Shown here one piece after another: positions 51,048 to 60,450 of a stretch of 64,000 nucleotides of DNA; position 1 is the stretch's first letter; each line of letters begins with the position of its first letter. Source of the stretch: Ectobacillus sp042610425 (GTDB lineage Bacteria; Bacillota; Bacilli; Bacillales; Bacillaceae_G); NCBI RefSeq assembly GCF_042610425.1, contig NZ_JBGJZM010000001.1, positions 1,736,001-1,800,000 of the forward strand, written 5' to 3'. The notes under the pieces are model-generated. The model had not been told where the DNA came from and made no database searches. It was given only the letters and a program-made list of their open reading frames with translations. The translations under genes were made by a program, and so were the position numbers.

Positions 51048-52559
51048 TTAATTTTCTCTTCGCAATTTAGTAATTTTATATTCAATAGTACAATCATCGG
51101 GGCGGTATTGATTAGCAAGTCTATAGTATTCTAATGCCTTTGAATTTTGATTTTTATCAAAGTAAAAATCCCCCATCCATTGTGCCAAATTAAACAATTT
51201 ACTCTCTAATTCTTCACGTAATTCAAGAATCCAATTTTCATATAACCCAATTAATAAATTACGAGGAGCGTTATGGAAAATTTTCTGTGCCATTATTGAT
51301 TTTTGGTTTATCTCTTTTTCCTGAATCGCTTTATTTACCTCTTCATAAAAATCAATCAAATCACATTTCACTCTTCCTTGAAGGTTTATATGTTCATTAT
51401 CCATAACTAAAAATTGGGTTGTATTCCCCTCATAATCGAGTAATTTTTTTAAATGAGATAGATAAACTCTTAAATTATTTCGAGATTTTCTTAAAGGTAT
51501 GTCAGACCACAACTCATCACAGAGCTGCTCCCTTATAACTGTTCTATGGAATATTAAATAAACAAGAATTTGCTTTGCATTACGTTGATTCCACCCTTCG
51601 AGAATCTCTTCACCATTCACATAAACGTGAAATGTCTGTAACAAGTCTATTTTTAATTCATTTGTAGAATCTACTTTCTTTTCTCCTTCTCTAAAGATGT
51701 CTTGAAACTTTGATCGTATTTCATCGAAAAATTTATCATAACTGCTTTCATAAGTTATTTGAGTATCCTTATCTAAATCTAAAATGAAATTGTGAATCCA
51801 TTGAAAAGTGACTTCAGGTTGATCTATATACATCATATTTGATGAGCCAGGGACAATAAGAAAATGAGATTTAGACAAATAAAGAGCTGACATGTTTGAA
51901 AGAAAAGGAGGATAAATCGGATCTAATTCTCCAGCAAGGATTAATGAAGGGATATGTATATGCTGTAAGTAATCAGTAGATTTCGACTGTATCATTAATT
52001 GATAGATATTAAAATAAGTTTCTACTGACACATTTGCATAAGGGGAGAGTAACTTTTTGAACGGTTCGCTATTTTTGGACAGTCTAGTAGCAAATGCTAA
52101 AACTTTTTCTCCAACGGACACCATGGATTCCACTTTATATTGAGCTTTACGAGTTTCTCCTAATTTCTGTGCAATAGATGTCGGATAAATAGACACAAAT
52201 GAAAGCAATATCAATGACTTGACAATATCAGGATTGATAAACGCAAAGTTAGTTGCAATATTACATCCAAATCCATGTCCAATTAGATGAAAAGATTGGA
52301 TATGGAGAGTTTCCACTATGTATAATAAATCTTCATAAAAGGTTTCCCAGCTAATTGTTTTGTCTCCTTTATCACTATTTCCATGGCCACGTAAATCATA
52401 TCTTACTATGTTGTAATGGTTTTTAAATAAAGGCACAAATGTCTCCCAGGTTAGATGATCTAATCCAACTCCATGAATAAAAATCAATGTATCGTTATTT
52501 TTTTTAGTTTTCGTAAATTCATAGTAAATCGAGTCGCCATCACGATATATAATAGGCAT
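51048..52559 (-). CDS. Transcription factor: inactive alpha/beta hydrolase fused to a SARP-type DNA-binding and TPR region
   Basis: ATG 52559 follows CAGGAGGAGGCAATC. Residues about 5-270 are an alpha/beta hydrolase: LIFIHGVGLDHLTWETF, VRYDLRGHGNSD, LILAGELDPIYPP. The nucleophile elbow reads GHGFG with Gly 96 in place of Ser, and the catalytic His position reads GSSNMMYIDQPE, so the enzyme should be dead. Residues about 305-400 form an OmpR/SARP winged helix (REQLCDELWSDIP, NNLRVYLSHLKKLL), followed by a helical BTAD/TPR-like tail. The hydrolase part probably serves as a ligand sensor. Its target genes are unknown. Confidence 0.8.
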   Translation of the reverse strand: MPIIYRDGDSIYYEFTKTKKNNDTLIFIHGVGLDHLTWETFVPLFKNHYNIVRYDLRGHGNSDKGDKTISWETFYEDLLYIVETLHIQSFHLIGHGFGCNIATNFAFINPDIVKSLILLSFVSIYPTSIAQKLGETRKAQYKVESMVSVGEKVLAFATRLSKNSEPFKKLLSPYANVSVETYFNIYQLMIQSKSTDYLQHIHIPSLILAGELDPIYPPFLSNMSALYLSKSHFLIVPGSSNMMYIDQPEVTFQWIHNFILDLDKDTQITYESSYDKFFDEIRSKFQDIFREGEKKVDSTNELKIDLLQTFHVYVNGEEILEGWNQRNAKQILVYLIFHRTVIREQLCDELWSDIPLRKSRNNLRVYLSHLKKLLDYEGNTTQFLVMDNEHINLQGRVKCDLIDFYEEVNKAIQEKEINQKSIMAQKIFHNAPRNLLIGLYENWILELREELESKLFNLAQWMGDFYFDKNQNSKALEYYRLANQYRPDDCTIEYKITKLRREN

Positions 52560-52791
52560 GATTGCCTCCTCCTGTTTTTTTACACTATTCTATTACATGA
52601 TTTTGTACAATAACAATAAAAACATAAATCAATAAATGAAAGACGTCTCTTTCAATCCTTTAGATAAGAAAACCTATTATTCTCTCTTTATTGACATGCT
52701 GCATAAACTTACCTTTCTCTTTTCTGTAAAAACCTTTTTACTCCTAGCATTTTCTCCAGTCTCTATGTTTTTCTTCATTATACAAAAAAGT

Positions 52792-52833
52792 ACCCTATAA
52801 GTAGACTCATGTCCACTTTATAGGGTATTTTTC
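52792..52833. terminator. Bidirectional terminator
   Basis: ACCCTATAA pairs with TTATAGGGT; T-rich flanks occur on both strands (ATTTTT and CTTTTTTG). Confidence 0.75.
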
Positions 52834-52924
52834 AGAAAAATTCTGCTTCTTTTCTTCCATGAAATCTAAGACGGTTGAATTTTATGTGAATTCTCATTAT
52901 AAAGTTCGATTCGTTAACATAAAA

Positions 52925-52962
52925 AAAGAGTTGCCGATCCCTTGATGGATCTTCAACTCTTT
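52925..52962 (-). terminator. Terminator of the VOC gene
   Basis: AAAGAGTTG pairs with CAACTCTTT; on the minus strand a T run follows, 15 bp after the stop at 52977. Confidence 0.8.
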
Positions 52963-52976
52963 CACCCATATGCTTT

Positions 52977-53372
52977 CTATTTTGCATTGACGTCGGGTTG
53001 ATGAATTCCAAAAACATTTCCCTCGGTATCCATATAATATCCTTGCCACGCCATTCCAGGCAGGGCATATTTCGGCATTGCGACCTTCCCGCCATTCTCA
53101 ATAATTTTAGCTTCCGTTACAGCGTAATCTCCCACTCCCATTGTACATACAAATGCATTTAAACTCTGATTTGGTTCTGGCGAAGCACTTTGGCGTTGCA
53201 TCAAAGCTCCATTGATTCCAGGTTCATTGTCATTTCCCGTCACCGCACCAAAGTAAGGCATTCCAGCATATTCACTCCAATCTTGAAACGACCATCCGAA
53301 TACCTCTCCATAAAACTTCTTCGCCCGTTCCATATCATCCACATGAATTTCGAAATGAATTAATCTTCCCAT
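52977..53372 (-). CDS. VOC family protein
   Basis: ATG 53372 follows AGGAGGTAATT. The 131-residue protein has IHFEIHVDDMERAKKFYGEVFGWSF at the N-terminus and YYMDTEGNVFGIHQPD at the C-terminus, as in the YdcJ/CFP30-like VOC group of lyases/dioxygenase-fold proteins. His in HFEIHV and Glu in DTEGN are candidate metal ligands. Substrate unknown; monocistronic. Confidence 0.8.
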   Translation of the reverse strand: MGRLIHFEIHVDDMERAKKFYGEVFGWSFQDWSEYAGMPYFGAVTGNDNEPGINGALMQRQSASPEPNQSLNAFVCTMGVGDYAVTEAKIIENGGKVAMPKYALPGMAWQGYYMDTEGNVFGIHQPDVNAK

Positions 53373-53776
53373 AATTACCTCCTAGTATATACAGTGCGTT
53401 CTTTTACAAGTACTTATTTTTATTGTAATGGATATAGAAATAAATTCAATCCTTGTAAATATTTATTATTTTTTAGTGACAGCTATATCTGTAAGAGAAA
53501 CACCTACATCATTGCTAACGACTGCTGAATCAGCATCTCAAAGTCTAAGTAATCGTGCTCATTACATAACTGGATATTTTTTCTAAGATAAATAACTACA
53601 ATTTCAACCATTATGATCAATATAATATTTGAATAAATAATGAAAATAGATAATTAACAATATTAAATCGAAAATTAATATTATTAATTTTTTTATTGAG
53701 AAAATTTAATATTTATTATTTATATTTTTAATTACTTGTTATATAATCGAATCAACTGAAAGGAAGGAATTTCATT
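53373..53776. other. AT-rich intergenic region
   Basis: No gene is seen; the last 120 bp are extremely A/T rich and probably carry the promoter of the DUF2089 operon (TTGTTATATAAT near 53735). Confidence 0.4.
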
Positions 53777-54142
53777 ATGGCTTATAAAGTAATTACAAAT
53801 TGTCCTGTCTGCAGTGAAACATTGAAAATTACAAAGTTGCAGTGCTCTCATTGTCACACTACGATTGAAAATGAGTTTGAATTATCTAAACTGGCATCCT
53901 TATCAAAGGATCAACTTCATTTTGTGGAAGTATTTTTAACATGCAGAGGGAATATCAAAGAAGTTGAAAAGGAACTGGGGATTTCGTATCCAACGGTTAG
54001 AGGCAAGCTAACAGACATCATTTCATCCCTTGGATATGTGCAGAAGAAGAAAAATGAAGTAGACGAGAAAAAAGTTGTCACCATGTTGGAAAATGGCGAA
54101 ATCACACCAGAAGAAGCCATTAAGCTCTTAAAAGAGGAATAG
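53777..54142 (+). CDS. DUF2089 family protein
   Basis: ATG 53777 follows GAAAGGAAGGAATTTCATT. Of 121 residues, the N-terminus is a zinc ribbon (CPVCSETLKITKLQCSHC) and the middle is an HTH (VEVFLTCRGNIKEVEKELGISYPTVRGKL, read in parts) typical of DUF2089. The C-terminus has the motif VTMLENGEITPEEAIKLLKE, shared with the next protein's N-terminus. It is probably a DNA-binding regulator of the three-gene operon that it heads. Confidence 0.85.
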   Translation: MAYKVITNCPVCSETLKITKLQCSHCHTTIENEFELSKLASLSKDQLHFVEVFLTCRGNIKEVEKELGISYPTVRGKLTDIISSLGYVQKKKNEVDEKKVVTMLENGEITPEEAIKLLKEE

Positions 54143-54155
54143 GGAGGAATTTATC

Positions 54156-54545
54156 ATGAAAGAGGAAATTACAAGAGTGTTAACAATGATTCAAGAAGGG
54201 AAGATTGATGCAGATAAGGGATCAGAACTGATTCAAGTATTAAAAGAGAAAGAAGAAACAGGTAATAAGCTTTTTGAAAAACCGACTAAATATTTAGATA
54301 AAACATTAAAAATTCGTGTTGTATCAGACGAAAATGATAACGTCACGGTCAATTTGCCTATAAAACTTGTCAAGGCAGTATTAATGGCTGGACACAGCAT
54401 CGCAGCGAGTATTCCTCAATCGGAAAAATACGTTAAAGATATAGACATAAGCCTTATTATTGAAGCGATTGAAAACGAATTAGATGGCCAAATTGTTGAT
54501 ATTAAATCGGCAAACGGGGATACCGTTTCGGTCATCATTGATTAG
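54156..54545 (+). CDS. SHOCT-like/YvlB-type N-terminal domain protein
   Basis: ATG 54156 follows AGGGAGGAATTTATC, 13 bp after the DUF2089 gene. The 129-residue protein begins with a short helical hairpin (VLTMIQEGKIDADKGSELIQVL) as in YvlB/SHOCT-like proteins. A beta-rich part follows (LKIRVVSDENDNVTVNLPIK) with a C-terminal IVDIKSANGDTVSVII. Function unknown, perhaps envelope stress as for yvl operons; that is analogy. Confidence 0.7.
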   Translation: MKEEITRVLTMIQEGKIDADKGSELIQVLKEKEETGNKLFEKPTKYLDKTLKIRVVSDENDNVTVNLPIKLVKAVLMAGHSIAASIPQSEKYVKDIDISLIIEAIENELDGQIVDIKSANGDTVSVIID

Positions 54546-54555
54546 TGATTTGCTT

Positions 54556-54837
54556 ATGATGCATGTAAAAGTGAAAGCAAAAGACGTTCGATTTACTATC
54601 CCCATTCCATATGCTATTTTAAACATTATTATTTCAATTTTGTCTTCAAAATTTTTTCAGCAAATTGCAAACAAATGGACAAAAGAGCACTTCGAAAGAA
54701 AAAAACTGGACTTTACCTTTCCACTAATAGACAAAAAAACGCTAAAGCCTATCGTCAAGGAACTGAAACATTATAAGGGAATCGTGCTAGTAGATGTCAA
54801 AGCTAAGGACGGTACAGAGGTTAAGGTTAGACTATAA
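54556..54837 (+). CDS. Uncharacterised small protein, third gene of the DUF2089 operon
   Basis: The likely start is ATG 54556 (or the ATG after it); the ribosome binding site is weak, so coupling to the gene 11 bp upstream is probable. About 93 residues: VKAKDVRFTIPIPYAILNII with a hydrophobic stretch, basic middle (KWTKEHFERKK) and a C-terminal beta part (GIVLVDVKAKDGTEVKVRL) that echoes the end of the previous protein. A membrane-peripheral role is possible. Confidence 0.6.
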   Translation: MMHVKVKAKDVRFTIPIPYAILNIIISILSSKFFQQIANKWTKEHFERKKLDFTFPLIDKKTLKPIVKELKHYKGIVLVDVKAKDGTEVKVRL

Positions 54838-54965
54838 TTTATTATAGAATACACCTACCGCTGACTGACATTTTGAAGAAAAAGCCTAATTTCTCGCTTA
54901 CAATACCGAGAAAATTGTAAACAGACAAGAAGGTTATTTAATTATAAAAGCTGAAACAATCATAA

Positions 54966-54990
54966 CCCCGTTCTAAACTTAGGACGGGGT
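54966..54990 (+). terminator. Hairpin behind the DUF2089 operon
   Basis: CCCCGTTCT pairs with GGACGGGG over AAACTTA; no clear T tract. Confidence 0.45.
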
Positions 54991-55016
54991 GAAAAGTCGT
55001 TTAAATCTATATGTGT

Positions 55017-55084
55017 CTCCACAATCGTGCCCGATTGTGGAAGATAGAAAAATGCGAAAGAGTTGTAAAATTATCCTTGGTAAA
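55017..55084 (+). repeat. Dispersed intergenic repeat, subtype 2
   Basis: CTCCACAATCGTGCCCGATT forms a hairpin with GTGG, then AAAATGCGAAAGAG and AAAATTATCCT follow, matching 23947-24014. Confidence 0.7.
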
Positions 55085-55204
55085 TTATACAGATAGGAAA
55101 GGCTTTGAAGTTATCGCTACCTTTTCCTCCTGTTCACACCATTAATTAATTGGCTTAGGAATTTAAACCGCTAATAAGGGGCTCTTACTTAACGTATTCC
55201 GCCA

Positions 55205-57805
55205 TTACAATATTTCAATATACCCTTCTGTTCCACTCACGCGAATTCGTTGCCCTTCTTTTATCAGTTTGGTGGCATTTTCCACTCCGACAACTGCTGG
55301 TAAGCCATATTCACGTGCGATAACTGCTCCATGGGTCATCAGTCCGCCAACTTCAGTAACTAGGCCTTTTATGGATACAAACAGTGGAGTCCAGCTAGGG
55401 TCAGTAAAGGAGGTGACTAATATATCTCCCTCTTCTAGATCTGCACCTTCCATGTTTAAGATAACACGTGCTCGTCCCTCTATCACTCCGGAGGAAACAG
55501 GCAGACCTACAAGAGCTTCGGCTGGGAGATTTTCTCGTTTGTACTCTGATGAGAGTGTTTCACCATCTGATGTGATAACACGCGGTGGAGTCAGTTTTTC
55601 ATATAATTTGTAATCGTCTTTTCGCTTGCCTACGATCTGGTAATCTAGTTTATTTGTGCGTACGGTCTCGCAGAGTTCTTCAAAAGTGAGATAGTATATA
55701 TCTTCTTTTTCATGAATCACGCCCGCTTGTACGAGTTGTTCAGCTTCTTTCAGTAAAGACTGCTTATAAACGAAGTAGCGATTAATCATGCCGTATTTTG
55801 GATATTCACGATAGCCGATGAAATTTCGGATTAGGTCGATCATTCGTTTTGTTTCTTTAACCTTTTGTTCACCATCCGGTAATTGCTTCAATCGGTCTAA
55901 TAACTCTTGTTCTTTTTTCAGAGCAACACGCCGCCCTTTCTCAAATTTCCGCTTACCAGCATTAGGCTCAAAGTTTTTAATATGACTGAGAATCATGGGA
56001 ACAAGTGTAATTGGCTTTTCGCTCCACCGAGTTTTCGTAATATCAATTTCTCCGGCACATCGCATTCCGTATTTGTTGAGAAAAGCATAGAAAGCTTCTC
56101 TAGCTTTCTGTCCACCAACAAACTTAACCAGTTCATCCAAAAAGTTATCATCATTTACATGTTGTAAATAATCCATTACTTTTGGATAAGGGCGAATCAC
56201 ATCTGCAACATCCAATAGTGCCAAACCCATTTCCGAAGTAATGTTGTTTGGTACAGATTGAGAAAGCGTGTCTGCTGCGTTTTTTTCACCTAACCACTCG
56301 TTCATTTTTGCATTGATCCATGTTGAAGCATTTATAGCAGCCATAAATACAGCTGAACTTTGTGGGTCAAATAAAATCTTCTTTAATTCCTGAATATCTT
56401 CTAGAATAAAATCAAATAAATCAGATCCTGATTTCGTTTGGATGTTTTGTTTTAACTCTTCAATGGATGTTTGACTACGCTTAATCAAATCAGCAACGAT
56501 TGATGGATTATTTTCAATTTGTGCCAGTATATCTGTATTGCCCCTAGTGTGACTCGGTGCTTTATTATCATTTGGCAACGATTTTATAAAATCTCCTCGC
56601 AGAGTAATGTTCATAAGTGCGTCTTTCATGAGCGGATCGTGTTGTCCCATGGCGTTTAATAACATGTCTCTACTGACAGGTGAAGCCAGTTGATGTGTGA
56701 CATCAACAAACAACCTTCCACCAGCTTTAAACATGGGTCGAAAAGCTGTTAACTGGAAAAAAGACAATCCCAATGGTTTGATGGGGTCGGTCATCATTTG
56801 TTGGTGACCGACAGATACATAGACGTGGTTTTCTTGATCATTCGCTTCAGGGACAGGGAAAAGCGTAGTGATTGGCCGACTCTGGACAATATAAAAAGTA
56901 TCATCAACCAAACACCATTCGATATCTTGTGGGCAACCAAAATAAGCCTCGATCTGTCTTCCAATGCGTGCCAGTTGTAAAATTTGCTGTTCAGTAAGTG
57001 TTTGCGCCTTTTGCTGTTCAGGATCAATCGGCTGTGTCTCTGTTCCGCCTTCTTTTCGTCCATAGATAGCCAATTTTTTGGTTGCTATCATCTTACTTGT
57101 GATTTCCTCTTCCTGTACTTTATAACAATCGGCTGATACCAAGCCAGAGACCAGTGCTTCTCCAAGTCCAAAACTGGCATCGATTGATAGCAGCTTTCGG
57201 TTAGATGTAATCGGATCAGCGGTAAATAATATCCCTGAAGCATGCGGGAATACCATCCTTTGAACGATAACGGATAAATAAACTTGACTGTGGTCAAATC
57301 CGTTTTTCATGCGGTTGATTACAGCGCGATCCGTAAATAGGGAAGCCCAACATTTGCTGATATGGTGCAAGATTGCTTCTTTGCCGATTATATTTAAATA
57401 GGTGTCTTGTTGACCAGCAAAAGAGGCATATGGTAAATCTTCAGCAGTTGCACTAGAACGCACTGCATAAGCATGTTCCTCACCAAGATGGGAGAGATAG
57501 TGAGTAACTGCTTCCACAACATCGGAAGGAATTTCTATCTCCATAATGATTTGTCGAATCTTCCCGCTGATTTCACCAATTTGATCTAGGTCTTCTACCC
57601 TTAGCATTGTTAGTCGATCCAACAAAGCATGATACGTTTCGTTTTGTTCGATGGCTTTTTGATATCCCACTGTTGTAACACAAAATCCTTCTGGTACTTG
57701 AATTCCTTGAATTTTGGATAATTCACTTAAATTCAACCCTTTTCCACCGATCACCATTTGTCTCGTTTTATCGATCTCCCGAAACTCAAGTACATATGGT
57801 TTCAT
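55205..57805 (-). CDS. rph: Rifampicin phosphotransferase Rph
   Basis: I place the start at ATG 57805 after GGGAGGGAAAGAA (866 residues). The layout is ATP-binding (PEP synthase-like) domain with GGKGLNLSELSK, AVRSSATAEDLPYASFAGQ and QDIEWCLVDDTFYIVQSRPITT. The central rifampicin-binding domain follows, then the swivelling phosphohistidine domain with LVTEVGGLMTHGAVIAREYG carrying the catalytic His. Rph transfers the beta-phosphate of ATP to the C21 hydroxyl of rifamycins, giving resistance. The closeness to Bacillus Rph is from recalled sequences. A MarR gene lies 490 bp upstream on the same strand. Confidence 0.9.
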   Translation of the reverse strand: MKPYVLEFREIDKTRQMVIGGKGLNLSELSKIQGIQVPEGFCVTTVGYQKAIEQNETYHALLDRLTMLRVEDLDQIGEISGKIRQIIMEIEIPSDVVEAVTHYLSHLGEEHAYAVRSSATAEDLPYASFAGQQDTYLNIIGKEAILHHISKCWASLFTDRAVINRMKNGFDHSQVYLSVIVQRMVFPHASGILFTADPITSNRKLLSIDASFGLGEALVSGLVSADCYKVQEEEITSKMIATKKLAIYGRKEGGTETQPIDPEQQKAQTLTEQQILQLARIGRQIEAYFGCPQDIEWCLVDDTFYIVQSRPITTLFPVPEANDQENHVYVSVGHQQMMTDPIKPLGLSFFQLTAFRPMFKAGGRLFVDVTHQLASPVSRDMLLNAMGQHDPLMKDALMNITLRGDFIKSLPNDNKAPSHTRGNTDILAQIENNPSIVADLIKRSQTSIEELKQNIQTKSGSDLFDFILEDIQELKKILFDPQSSAVFMAAINASTWINAKMNEWLGEKNAADTLSQSVPNNITSEMGLALLDVADVIRPYPKVMDYLQHVNDDNFLDELVKFVGGQKAREAFYAFLNKYGMRCAGEIDITKTRWSEKPITLVPMILSHIKNFEPNAGKRKFEKGRRVALKKEQELLDRLKQLPDGEQKVKETKRMIDLIRNFIGYREYPKYGMINRYFVYKQSLLKEAEQLVQAGVIHEKEDIYYLTFEELCETVRTNKLDYQIVGKRKDDYKLYEKLTPPRVITSDGETLSSEYKRENLPAEALVGLPVSSGVIEGRARVILNMEGADLEEGDILVTSFTDPSWTPLFVSIKGLVTEVGGLMTHGAVIAREYGLPAVVGVENATKLIKEGQRIRVSGTEGYIEIL

Positions 57806-57995
57806 TTCTTTCCCTCCCATTTATTACTCCATACCAAGACGAATCATGTGACAAAAATTGTTCATCTGATCAACTAATCACACTTACATGTATCATCGAA
57901 GAACCAACTTCGCTTTATTAATTATTAACAATGTAATAAAGAAAAAACAGACTAATAATGGTTAGTTAAAAATGGTATAATTAAATTAGGGAAAA

Positions 57996-58035
57996 GGACA
58001 GTTACCGATTATTTTTCGTAACTGCCCCTTTTTAG
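57996..58035. promoter_or_regulatory. Hairpin in the rph upstream region
   Basis: GGACAGTTAC pairs with GTAACTGCCC, then CTTTTTAG on the plus strand and CCTTTTCC on the minus. It lies 190 bp before rph and could act as terminator or attenuator in its leader. Confidence 0.4.
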
Positions 58036-58150
58036 TTTAACAAATAGTTTTGAACTATCCTGCCACGTTAAGTGAAAATTATTACAAGCTATTCACTATA
58101 CCAATTTTATTTAAACGTTTTATTCCGTAATCTGCCCCTTTTGTGGAACA

Positions 58151-58180
58151 AAAAAATCCTGCATATCATACAGGACTTTT
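58151..58180 (-). terminator. Terminator of the MarR gene
   Basis: On the minus strand AGTCCTG-TATGATATG-CAGGATTTTTTTG. Confidence 0.8.
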
Positions 58181-58294
58181 AATCAAACTTTATTTTAAAT
58201 CAACAAATAACAGTAACCATACATTTAATTTAACTACTTGGACTTGAGTCAATATCTTGGACAAAAATAAGTTAACTTTCTCTATTAAACTAAT

Positions 58295-58759
58295 TTAATA
58301 ACCACTATCCATTAGGTGTTTTAATAGTTCTTTCTGTATTCGAAGCAAAGACTGAATATCTTCTTCGGGCAATTTATCTAATGCGAAAAGCATTGCCCTA
58401 TAAGATATTGAATTTTTGCTGGATTTCTTTGACACTTCTTCACCTTTCATCGTAAGTTTCAGCTTTATTTCTCTTCGGTCTTCCACTGAAAGTTTTCTTT
58501 CTACTAACTCCATTTTAACTAATTTATCTATGCCCACGCTAACTGTACTTTTTGATGAGATAAGCTTATCAGCCAACTCTTGTTGAGTTAACTCAGGAAA
58601 AGCCAATAATGTATTAAGGATTGATAACTGTTGTAATGAAAGCCCAAAGCTTTCAGCATGCTTTTTAGTTAATTTAGCCGTAGTTTTGTTAATTGCCCAA
58701 AATGACTGATAAACTTCCATAACTTGCTTAACTTTTGGGTCATTAAAATTTAAGTCCAT
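58295..58759 (-). CDS. MarR-family transcriptional regulator
   Basis: ATG 58759 follows AAAGGAGTGACTTAA. The 154-residue winged-helix protein has LTQQELADKLISSKSTVSVGIDKLVK (HTH) and the wing ERKLSVEDRREIKLKLTMKG. Repeated AATAAAC motifs upstream (about 58775-58835) may be its operator. It precedes rph on the same strand, but a good terminator separates them, so control of rph is possible yet not shown. Confidence 0.85.
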   Translation of the reverse strand: MDLNFNDPKVKQVMEVYQSFWAINKTTAKLTKKHAESFGLSLQQLSILNTLLAFPELTQQELADKLISSKSTVSVGIDKLVKMELVERKLSVEDRREIKLKLTMKGEEVSKKSSKNSISYRAMLFALDKLPEEDIQSLLRIQKELLKHLMDSGY

Positions 58760-59475
58760 TTAAGTCACTCCTTTAATAAACTAGTTCAATAATAAACCAT
58801 TTTACATAAGAAATTGGCAAAAATAAACCGTTTGTTGTTCAATTAATCTGCCCCTTTAACGGAACAGCCCTATGTCACTCAATTATTCCTTAATCCCCCT
58901 TTTATTCAGATGTTCTTTTTCTTTTAGTCATAAAAATACCCCTTCAGAAAAAATATTCAAAAGGGATAAGCTTCGCATCTTTTTTATAAACATCGCGATT
59001 TTATTTCAAATCCACACCTGTCTTTTGAAAGGAAGAACAACATTAAATCACAAGTATGTTTTCAAAAGAATGTTCTGTTTAATGTGTAGAAGACTATCTT
59101 TATTAACCAATTGCTTCAAAATGCAAAATAGCCCATCCTTGATACACAAGAATTTGAGGTTTCTCTTCTCTACTCATCTATCTGTATTTAGACAGTCTAG
59201 GAGATTTTTTAACTCGCTCAGTAATTCTTTACATATTAGTGGGTTGAGATCTTCTGCGAAAACACAACCAACACTCCAAAAACCTGTTGGCTATACATGT
59301 TTCTGTTTTGTTGTCTAAAAAGAAATTAATCCCCCTATTTGTCTCACCGCTTTTAATACTTTATAAGTTTATTTGTTATTCATAAAATATAGGAAATATC
59401 CTTTTCTTGCTGGTAGCATCCCGGCCATTAATCATGTATTTCTGATATCCGTTTCTTTTTGTGTTATGCGTACCT
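58760..59475. other. Intergenic region, no supported gene
   Basis: A 148-codon plus-strand frame (58872-59318) has Ser/Phe/Leu-rich, low-complexity composition and no ribosome binding site, so I do not count it. Pieces of the dispersed repeat (AATCTGCCCCTTTAACGGAAC) lie at about 58848. Confidence 0.4.
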
Positions 59476-60450
59476 CTATGAGGAGCATACAGTCAAATAA
59501 TGAACACTAAATAAGGAATTGGGATCCTTCCAAACCTGTTTCGTTTTAAACCCATTTTTCTCAGTCATTGTTTGAAATGAGTTAATGTCGTATTTATACG
59601 AGTTTTCGGTATGAATGGTTTCCCCTTTTTTAAACATAATTGGTTTCTTATCGATCGTAACAACCTGATCAACTAAACTTTTAATATGCATTTCAATCCG
59701 TTCGTGTTCATCGTTGTAAAAGGCATCGTGTTTAAACTGATGAAGCTGAAAGCTAGCATGTAGTTCACGATTGATTCGATCCAGTACATTCAAATTAAAA
59801 GCGGCAGTGACCCCAAGAGAATCGTTATAAGCTCGATGGAGAATCGAAGTGTCTTTCTTCATATCGATTCCAATAAGTAAACCATCCCCTTTTGTTAACA
59901 TCTTTGAAATCCGTTTTAAAAACGCCTCAGCATGGCTCGGCTCGAAATTTCCGAACGTTGAGCCTGGGAAGAACACGATCCTTTTACGTTCTTGATAGAT
60001 GTTCGGTAAATCAATAGATTGAGTATAATCGGCACACATCGCAGTTACCTTAAGATTTGGGTATTCATTAGCTAAGGCAGTGGTCGATTTTTCTAGAAAT
60101 ACCTTTGAAATATCTACAGCGATATAAGCTGCAAGATTAGGTGCCTTGTTCAGTAAAATTTTCACCTTTTCACTGCTGCCGCTGCCTAAGTCTATTAAAA
60201 GTGCATGTTCTCCAAAATACGAGACTATTTCTTTTCCATATCGTCTTAAAATCAAAAGTTCCGTTCGCGTCAAATAGTATTCCGGCAGTGTTGTAATTTT
60301 TTCAAACAAGTTGGAGCCTTTTTCGTCATATAGCAATTTTGAATCAAGTTGTTTCTGCTTTTTATTCAAGCCGGCAAGAACTTCATTGTGAAAGTTTTCA
60401 GCATTCGGTTGTAAATCAAGTACCTCAACGGATGATTTCGATATATTCAT
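59476..60450 (-). CDS. egtD: L-histidine N-alpha-methyltransferase EgtD
   Basis: The 324-residue SAM-dependent enzyme trimethylates histidine to hercynine, the first step to ergothioneine. KLLYDEKGSNLFEKITTLPEYYLTRTE, LIDLGSGSSEKVKILL (SAM loop), FFPGSTFGNFEPSHA and LLIGIDMKKD are family signatures. Its ATG overlaps the egtB stop by 4 bp, so the two are translationally coupled. A decayed second copy of its 3' end is at 50289-50455. Confidence 0.93.
   Translation of the reverse strand: MNISKSSVEVLDLQPNAENFHNEVLAGLNKKQKQLDSKLLYDEKGSNLFEKITTLPEYYLTRTELLILRRYGKEIVSYFGEHALLIDLGSGSSEKVKILLNKAPNLAAYIAVDISKVFLEKSTTALANEYPNLKVTAMCADYTQSIDLPNIYQERKRIVFFPGSTFGNFEPSHAEAFLKRISKMLTKGDGLLIGIDMKKDTSILHRAYNDSLGVTAAFNLNVLDRINRELHASFQLHQFKHDAFYNDEHERIEMHIKSLVDQVVTIDKKPIMFKKGETIHTENSYKYDINSFQTMTEKNGFKTKQVWKDPNSLFSVHYLTVCSS

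Noticed and set aside
58872..59318. 148-codon plus-strand frame
   Set aside because: Low-complexity Ser/Phe/Leu/Lys composition, no Shine-Dalgarno and no recognisable domain; likely chance in A/T-rich DNA.
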